From positions 1 to 8,093 of the forward strand of contig CAYHWW010000153.1 in assembly GCA_964360145.1 (NCBI GenBank): a stretch of DNA of 8,093 bases. The letters run 5' to 3'. The notes under the pieces were generated by a model. It saw only the letters and a program-made list of their open reading frames with translations. It made no database searches and had not been told where the DNA came from. Source of the DNA: CAYHWW01 sp964360145. GTDB taxonomy: Bacteria; Bdellovibrionota; UBA1018; CAYHWW01. This document shows, piece after piece, positions 1 to 4,066 of this stretch (position 1 is the first letter of the stretch; every line of letters starts with the position of its first letter). A program made the translations under genes and the position numbers.

Positions 1-92
1 CGTTGTCGGGTCCTCGCGGCTCCACGCGGCGTACAGGAGTACGCCTTGGTCGCCCCTGCGGCCCTCCGCCTCGCATCTGGCCCTTTCTCGAC
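1..92 (+). repeat. Second copy of the structured repeat element, partial at the window edge
   Basis: This matches 3557-3466 (minus strand) without gaps at about 72 of 92 positions by hand count. Long identical blocks lie at 21-32 (tccacgcggcgt), 41-54 and 63-92. The central hairpin is kept as GGCGTAC-AGGA-GTACGCC (28-45). The stem change from G-C to A-T is made on both sides, which preserves pairing. The 5' part that would hold the outer inverted repeat lies outside the window, and the 3' end after 92 does not continue the homology. It lies beyond the end of the HDOD-like gene and is oriented opposite to it. Confidence 0.75.
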
Positions 93-121
93 AATCTACA
101 AAAACCAATGTCGATGACACA

Positions 122-154
122 CTATAAACGCTGTTTATAGAGCCTTTCTGGCTC
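122..154 (-). terminator. Tandem stem-loops at the end of the gene row, possible terminator
   Basis: Read on the minus strand, GAGCC-AGAAA-GGCTC (154-140) begins within the TGA stop of the HDOD-like gene. It is followed at once by a perfect 8-bp stem CTATAAAC-AGC-GTTTATAG (140-122); the two share one base. A short T run (GGTTTTTG, near 104-97) comes about 20 nt later, too far away for a textbook intrinsic terminator. The stacked hairpins at the exact end of the operon still suggest transcript-end formation or 3'-end protection. Confidence 0.45.
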
Positions 155-1700
155 ACAGAGACTGACACAGTGCGGCAAGAGTGTGGGAGTTGAGCTCCGT
201 GGACACACTTTTCAATATGACGGGAGTATTACAAAACAAAACTGCTTTGTGCGCAATCCCCAAGCCGGGCGTATTTTGGCAGATCAGCGCCCCCACGATG
301 TTGTGGCTTATGGAGTAGTGGCGGTTTTCCAGAATCTGCTGGAGGGCCAAGGGGATCTCTTTTTTCTCAAGGCGGGCGCGGCGCGGCATATAGTCTTTGA
401 GGTAAATGGACATGGCGATGCGCCCCGCTTCTTTCATCGTGAGCGCCGTGAGGATGTGCTTGCCATAGGCCAAGTTGCTCACCTCTTTGGCTTTTTTCAT
501 CCCCAGATCCGTCTTTGTCTGGATGACTCGCACGCTCGTTTCGATCAAATTCTTAATGGCGGATTTTCTGTCCGGCGCGAAGGAAGAAGCGTGCAGCAGC
601 ACATCGAGCACGAGGCCGCAGTTGAAGGCGATTTGCCGGTAGGCGCTGCCTTCGTCAAAATGCTCCGCCATCTGGGACGCGCAGGGAATGACGGTCTTGG
701 GGTCCACCGCGAGACGCCCCGAGGAGGGATCCCACTTGAGGGGCTTGCCGCCGGTGACCTCGAGAAGCCTCTGGGCGACAAGCAGCTTGCGCGACGCGCT
801 GACGCCGTACAGCCGGAGACACTGCGTGAAGTCAGGCTCGGATTCGCTGCGACGCATCGCTTTGATCATGCGAATAAAATCGTCTTTGTGAGGCATGAGC
901 TTTTTGAGGTAGAAATCAATTTGAGCCTCCGCGGAATCCAGGTCCTCCAGAACGTCTTCCAGGCCGTTCAATGGCGATAGGATCTTCAGGAAGAGCCAAT
1001 CCACCAGGGGCGAAACGGAGGGTGACTCGTGCTTCGCGGGCGCTGCGATGGGTTCAGCNNNNNNNNNNNNNNNNNNNNNNNNNNNNNNNNNNNNNNNNNN
1101 NNNNNNNNNNNNNNNNNNNNNNNNNNNNNNNNNNNNNNNNNNNNNNNNNNNNNNNNNNGCGATGGGTTCAGCAACGGACTCAGCGACAGGCACCGCGGCG
1201 GGTTCAGTCGATGGAGCGGCGGCGACTTCCGCCGGAGTATCGACGACAACAGCCTTGTTTTTCTTAGTCGCATTGATGCCATACTGAGCGATGGCCTTCG
1301 TCAGCGCTGAGTTTTTGATGTAGGGCGCGAGGCACGCGGCAACGGTGGCGGCGGTGGCGGGAAGAGCCAAGACCTCCTCGACGCCGGTGATATTCGCCAA
1401 CGTAGCAAAGCCTTCCTGACTGGCATCAGCCAAAACAGCGATGGGTGTATCGAAGTCAGGATTGTGGCGGATACCGGCGATGCGCTCTTTCAATGCCTGC
1501 TCGCCACCTGGCCTCAGCAGCAACATGCAGATGTCAGGCCTGAGCCGCTGGACGTCCTTGGCGAAACGCGCTGGGTCCGTGTAAACGTCAGTTTCAACGC
1601 AGTAGTCGTCCAAGAGCTTGAGGGGCAAGCGCCCCTGGCTGTCCTCGTCGCAGAACAGGAACACCAAAGGGACCAGGCGATCGAAGTTCTGCTTGCTCAC
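153..1700 (-). CDS. Degenerate receiver plus HDOD-like domain protein, interrupted by an assembly gap
   Basis: The protein starts with GTG, overlapping the previous stop (GTGA), and ends in TGA at 153. Length is about 515 residues if the 100-N gap is true to size, which is unlikely. Residues 11-126 follow receiver-domain order: VFLFCDED (13-20), RPDICMLLLRP (54-64), TPIAVLADAS (85-94) and GVEEVLALPA (106-115). The phosphoacceptor Asp position is Leu, and the conserved Lys before Pro is Leu (LALPA), so it is probably not phosphorylated. Residues about 150-225 are an Ala/Pro/Glu linker containing AEPI repeats and the gap. The C-terminal part, about 240-500, is helical and resembles an HDOD domain: LYGVSASRKLLVAQRLL (297-313), IAFNCGLVLDVLLHAS (357-372), and a late helix with ISHNIVGALICQNTPGL (464-480). 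It has no HD metal-binding doublet, as is usual for HDOD. A signalling scaffold is plausible; the domain calls come from pattern only. The two halves share a frame if the gap length is a multiple of three plus one. Confidence 0.7.
   Translation of the reverse strand: MSKQNFDRLVPLVFLFCDEDSQGRLPLKLLDDYCVETDVYTDPARFAKDVQRLRPDICMLLLRPGGEQALKERIAGIRHNPDFDTPIAVLADASQEGFATLANITGVEEVLALPATAATVAACLAPYIKNSALTKAIAQYGINATKKNKAVVVDTPAEVAAAPSTEPAAVPVAESVAEPIXXXXXXXXXXXXXXXXXXXXXXXXXXXXXXXXXXAEPIAAPAKHESPSVSPLVDWLFLKILSPLNGLEDVLEDLDSAEAQIDFYLKKLMPHKDDFIRMIKAMRRSESEPDFTQCLRLYGVSASRKLLVAQRLLEVTGGKPLKWDPSSGRLAVDPKTVIPCASQMAEHFDEGSAYRQIAFNCGLVLDVLLHASSFAPDRKSAIKNLIETSVRVIQTKTDLGMKKAKEVSNLAYGKHILTALTMKEAGRIAMSIYLKDYMPRRARLEKKEIPLALQQILENRHYSISHNIVGALICQNTPGLGIAHKAVLFCNTPVILKSVSTELNSHTLAALCQSL
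1045..1172 (-). repeat. Direct repeat at both edges of the gap, encoding AEPI
   Basis: The 14-bp sequence gcgatgggttcagc occurs at 1045-1058 and again at 1159-1172, directly abutting the N run on each side. On the coding strand both read GCTGAACCCATCGC (Ala-Glu-Pro-Ile) in the same frame. A degenerate third copy, gcggcgggttcagt, follows near 1196 and encodes Thr-Glu-Pro-Ala. The unresolved bases are therefore probably further copies of an Ala-Glu-Pro-rich unit in the interdomain linker. Confidence 0.75.
1059..1158. other. Assembly gap of exactly 100 N
   Basis: A run of exactly 100 undetermined bases, the conventional filler for a gap of unknown size. It sits in the linker-coding part of the HDOD-like gene between two identical 14-bp copies, as expected where an assembler failed to resolve a short tandem repeat. 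The true length is unknown. Confidence 0.97.
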
Positions 1701-1951
1701 TTGGCGCCCTTCACTTTGGCGTCCGTCACTTTTTTCAAGAGCTCTTCGATGTAAGCGGAATACTCAGTGTAGTTCGAAGCTTCAAGGCCACGCATGAATC
1801 GACAAAGCTGCTCAAACGCATTGTGTTTTTCCTGATCGATGATGCGCAACAGCACGTTCACCCTTTGTTGCAGCGCCTGAGTTTCCTCGAGCTGGCCCAG
1901 CGCCACCTTGATCGGGATGTTTTGGGGTATTTCGAATTTCGGGGAGCTCAT
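1697..1951 (-). CDS. Small all-helical protein of unknown function
   Basis: This encodes 84 residues with no family I recognise. After a short polar start with IPQNIPIKVALG, the chain looks helical throughout: LEETQALQQRVNVLLRIIDQEKH (about 21-43), FEQLCRFMRGLEA (about 46-58) and YSAYIEELLKKVTDAKVK (about 64-81). There is no signal peptide or membrane segment, so it is probably cytoplasmic. Its ATG overlaps the stop of the STAS-like gene (ATGA, 1948-1951) and its TGA overlaps the GTG start of the next gene (GTGA, 1697-1700). Translation of all three is therefore probably coupled and their products made in related amounts. A small helical partner or adaptor for one of the neighbours would fit, but that is inference from position only. 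Confidence 0.72.
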   Translation of the reverse strand: MSSPKFEIPQNIPIKVALGQLEETQALQQRVNVLLRIIDQEKHNAFEQLCRFMRGLEASNYTEYSAYIEELLKKVTDAKVKGAK

Positions 1952-2478
1952 ACTTGACCGAGCTCCGCGAACACCTTCGCTTCGAGCTGAGCGACGTCCT
2001 CGGTTAAGGGCTCATTTTTAAAGCTTTCCGCCGCGTCCTTGCTCTCCGAAGCGTTCGGGTCGATGCCCATGGACTTCACTTTCTCCTCCAGGCGCTCCAC
2101 CTTGGCCGCCAAGTCCTTTGCTGATTCGCTGCCGAGCCGCTCTGCAATCTCATGGAGCTTGAAGAGCGCGCTGCTTGCTTTTGTATTGATTTTGCCCAGA
2201 GCGGTCTTGTGATCCGGCGCATCGGCCAAGGGCGAATCTTTTGAGATGAAGCAAACCTTCACGGACTCTTTCTTGAGCAGGTTGTCTTTAAACAGCTTCA
2301 AAGCACCCGTGAAGGCCGCGCCCTCAACCTTGAGGTCCTGCACGCACACGAACAAAAAGCTGACGTGTTCCAAAACCGTGGACGTCTCGGTGAATACTTG
2401 CTGGAGCTCCGTCTCGCTCATCTCATCGTAGAGCTTGATCAGCAGATACTCGTCGTGAAAAGATGCCCGTGCGCCCAT
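1948..2478 (-). CDS. STAS-like regulatory protein with C-terminal coiled coil
   Basis: This encodes 176 residues. Residues about 8-85 follow the order of a STAS-type (anti-sigma-factor antagonist) domain: a first strand YLLIKLYDEM, a helix SETELQQVFTETSTVLEHV, a buried strand SFLFVCVQDLK, a helix AAFTGALKLFKDNLLKK and a strand VKVCFISKDSP. Where canonical members have a phosphorylatable Asp-Ser-Ser before the second helix, this one reads VEG. If the assignment is right, it would lack the usual phospho-switch. Residues about 93-137 are helical, with a heptad segment AAKVERLEEKVKSM. The tail to 176 is acidic and probably helical. The start at 2478 lies 19 nt after the ppx stop. The frame is open further upstream, but that part lies inside ppx and reads as shadow sequence; the ribosome binding site is weak. 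The stop overlaps the next start as ATGA. The STAS assignment comes from pattern order only and is tentative; that the gene is real is well supported by the coupled layout. Confidence 0.68.
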   Translation of the reverse strand: MGARASFHDEYLLIKLYDEMSETELQQVFTETSTVLEHVSFLFVCVQDLKVEGAAFTGALKLFKDNLLKKESVKVCFISKDSPLADAPDHKTALGKINTKASSALFKLHEIAERLGSESAKDLAAKVERLEEKVKSMGIDPNASESKDAAESFKNEPLTEDVAQLEAKVFAELGQV

Positions 2479-2497
2479 GTGCCCATAATACCAGAGA

Positions 2498-3442
2498 TCA
2501 TGCCAAGACCACTCCGAAACGCAGCCCTCGCACGCTAACGGTGATGGCGGCGCGGTCGAATGCCTCCATGGCGGTGAGCAGTATGGCGGCCCCCGGGACG
2601 ATGACATCGGCGCGGCCTTCGCCAATGGCGGGGTTGGCGGCGCGCTGTTCTGGGGTCAGGGCCGCGAGAGCGCCGTAGAGGTCGCCCACCATGCGACGAT
2701 CCAGCTGAAAACCATGCAGGCGAACCGTGTCAAAGGTTTTGAGGTTCAGCGCCACCGCGGCGAGGGTGGTGACGGTGCCCGCTACCCCCACCCACTCCTT
2801 CGTGCGCAGCTCTTTTTGCAGCCCAGGACTCAAGCGGCTCCAGGCCCCCCGCAGCTCCCGCTCCATGTGCTCCAGGTCACCCTTGGCATAGGGCGTCGTG
2901 GGCAAGAACAGATCCTTTGCGCGCACCGAACCCATATCGATGCTCTCTCCGCGCACTTTAAGTGGGCCGCCAGAGCTGTTTTGGGCAGTGACGAACTCCG
3001 TGCTGCCCCCCCCAATATCCAAAACAGCCGTCTTCAAAGGATCCTGTCCCTCCAGCAGACCGCCAGCAAAGCTCAGGCACGCCTCCTCCTCACCAGCAAT
3101 GATGCGCACGATGAAGCCAAGATCGCGGTGGATCTTATCGTAGAACTCCCCACTGTTGGCCGCATCCCGCGAGGCACTGGTGGCCACTACCCGCACCGCT
3201 GCGGGGTCAACCCCATGACGCATGCAGGTCTCCCGGCAGCGGGCCAAACAGGCCCGGGCCCGCTCCATGGCCTCGGGCGTGAAGACCCGGCTCTTCGCCA
3301 CGCCTTGGCCGAGCCTGACGATGTTTTGCTCGTCATGGACCACCCGCCCCACCCGAGGCACGCCATCAGTTTCCACCTCCGCGATCAAAAGGAGGATGGT
3401 GTTGGTACCGATATCGATGGCTGCGCGACGCTCAATGCTCAT
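2498..3442 (-). CDS. Ppx/GppA-family phosphatase (exopolyphosphatase or pppGpp phosphohydrolase)
   Basis: This cytoplasmic enzyme belongs to the ASKHA (actin/hexokinase/Hsp70) fold family. Members remove terminal phosphate from inorganic polyphosphate and/or hydrolyse pppGpp to ppGpp. The 314 residues correspond to the short form, consisting of the two actin-like domains without the C-terminal HD-type domain of E. coli Ppx. Seen: AAIDIGTNTILLLI at 7-20 (first phosphate loop); VATSASRDAAN at 87-97; IIAGEEEA at 114-121, holding the conserved acidic residues where the catalytic Glu lies; DIGGGSTEFV at 142-151 (second phosphate loop); GVAGTVTTLAAV at 219-230; RADVIVPGAAIL at 277-288. The start is chosen from the family N-terminus and from GGGGA eight nt before the ATG. 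The frame also runs upstream through the repeat element, which is not coding. Sequence alone does not distinguish Ppx from GppA activity, so no symbol is given. The STAS-like gene begins 19 nt downstream. Confidence 0.94.
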   Translation of the reverse strand: MSIERRAAIDIGTNTILLLIAEVETDGVPRVGRVVHDEQNIVRLGQGVAKSRVFTPEAMERARACLARCRETCMRHGVDPAAVRVVATSASRDAANSGEFYDKIHRDLGFIVRIIAGEEEACLSFAGGLLEGQDPLKTAVLDIGGGSTEFVTAQNSSGGPLKVRGESIDMGSVRAKDLFLPTTPYAKGDLEHMERELRGAWSRLSPGLQKELRTKEWVGVAGTVTTLAAVALNLKTFDTVRLHGFQLDRRMVGDLYGALAALTPEQRAANPAIGEGRADVIVPGAAILLTAMEAFDRAAITVSVRGLRFGVVLA

Positions 3443-3455
3443 AAAAAATGTCCCC
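3443..3455 (-). promoter_or_regulatory. Ribosome binding site of the Ppx/GppA gene
   Basis: GGGGA (3455-3451), followed by eight nt (CATTTTTT), precedes the ATG at 3442. It decides this start over the longer open frame. The GGGG can pair with CCCC at 3594-3591, which would extend the long stem of the adjoining repeat element and could mask the site. Confidence 0.6.
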
Positions 3456-3459
3456 AGGA

Positions 3460-3589
3460 TAGGTAGTCGAGAAAGGGCCAGATGCGAGGCGGAGGAGGAG
3501 CCCGGCGACCAAGGCGTGCTCATGCACGCCGCGTGGAGCGGGCGACGAACGACAACGAAGCAGATGGCCCTTTATCGGCTGCCTACCTA
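3460..3589 (-). repeat. Structured palindromic repeat element, complete copy (MITE/REP-like or structured RNA)
   Basis: An element of about 130 bp fills nearly all of the 144-nt space between the lipoprotein and ppx genes. Read on the minus strand, it opens with TAGGTAG (3589-3583) and CGATAAAGGGCCA (3577-3565) and closes with TGGCCCTTTCTCG (3480-3468) and CTACCTA (3466-3460). The first pair is perfectly complementary over 7 bp; the second matches over 13 bp with one mismatch. Inside is a 7-bp hairpin, GGCGTGC-ATGA-GCACGCC (3530-3513). The part 3557-3466 recurs at 1-92 on the opposite strand. No target-site duplication is evident at the ends and there is no coding capacity for a transposase. 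Its outer end supplies the stop codon of the lipoprotein gene, and its inner end lies 5 nt from the GGGGA that probably serves ppx. Confidence 0.75.
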
Positions 3590-4033
3590 AGGGGCTTCGG
3601 GGTCGCCTTTGCCCTTTTGTAGATACGTCATGCGAAGCTTGAGCTGATAAAGCTCTTTCTCCAGGGCCTCCACTCGACCCTTCAAATACTTGTTCTCTTC
3701 TTCGAGCTCGGCCACCTTCTTCGTCTTCTCGTGGGCCATGCTGTAGAACCCCTCATCGAAGCTCTCCGTGCGTGGATCATAGGTGCCAACCCGTTGTTCT
3801 CCATCGACGAGGGCTTTCACCCGGTATCTGCCGTCATCACCCTTCACGGCCTCGGTGACCTGCACATCATAGGCTTTACCGGGGTAGGCCTTATCCACCC
3901 AGTATTTGGCGCCGGTCATCTTGGCGCGGTTAGCCTCTTTGTCGCTGGCACAACCCGTGAGGCCCGCGGCCATGACGAACGCGATCACTGCGAACAGAAT
4001 TGAACCATTGAGTACGGCATCCATTTTCTTCAT
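3587..4033 (-). CDS. Small coiled-coil lipoprotein
   Basis: This encodes 148 residues with a typical lipoprotein signal: a basic start (MKK), a hydrophobic core (about 11-24) and a lipobox LTGC at 25-28, so Cys28 would be the lipidated N-terminus. The residue after Cys28 is Ala and the next is Ser, not the Asp that often retains lipoproteins in the inner membrane, so outer-membrane sorting is possible. Residues 40-100 form a small, probably alpha/beta region (AYDVQVTEAVKGDDGRYRVKAL, then RVGTYDPRTESFDEGFYS). Residues about 104-142 are a heptad-patterned coiled coil (AELEEENKYLKGRVEALEKE). I do not recognise a named family. The start is supported by a GGAG five nt before the ATG; a second in-frame ATG three codons on is less well placed. 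Its TAG stop is formed by the outermost inverted repeat of the 130-bp element that follows, so the last residues may have been changed when that element arrived. It is probably co-transcribed with the AsmA gene. Confidence 0.85.
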   Translation of the reverse strand: MKKMDAVLNGSILFAVIAFVMAAGLTGCASDKEANRAKMTGAKYWVDKAYPGKAYDVQVTEAVKGDDGRYRVKALVDGEQRVGTYDPRTESFDEGFYSMAHEKTKKVAELEEENKYLKGRVEALEKELYQLKLRMTYLQKGKGDPEAP

Positions 4034-4066
4034 TGGGTCTCCAAAGTCCGTTGGGGGCTCAGCCCC
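4034..4066 (-). promoter_or_regulatory. AsmA-to-lipoprotein intercistronic space with hairpin and ribosome binding site
   Basis: Immediately after the AsmA stop, the minus strand has GGGGC-TGA-GCCCC (4066-4054), a 5-bp GC-rich hairpin without a following T run. A second short complement, CCAA/TTGG, and then GGAG five nt before the lipoprotein ATG follow. The lack of a T run and the close start argue for read-through and co-transcription, perhaps with some attenuation. Confidence 0.4.

Noticed and set aside
1..117. Plus-strand frame open from the window edge to a TGA at 115
   Set aside because: It is also open in the second repeat copy, but that follows from the shared sequence. The differences favour stem pairing and not codon conservation, so I treat it as non-coding.
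183..980. 265-codon plus-strand open frame
   Set aside because: It lies antisense to the HDOD-like gene, has no recognisable domain, and its minus-strand partner has coupled starts and a plausible domain pattern.
3443..3523. 27-codon upstream extension of the Ppx/GppA gene
   Set aside because: It would be translated repeat element; family N-termini begin near the chosen ATG, which has a good ribosome binding site.
3460..3589. Repeat copies as ends of an insertion sequence or a CRISPR
   Set aside because: No transposase is encoded, no target duplication is seen, and there are only two diverged copies 3.4 kb apart with no spacer pattern.
4054..4066. Intrinsic terminator after the AsmA gene
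   Set aside because: The hairpin has no T run and a ribosome binding site with a start codon follows within 33 nt.
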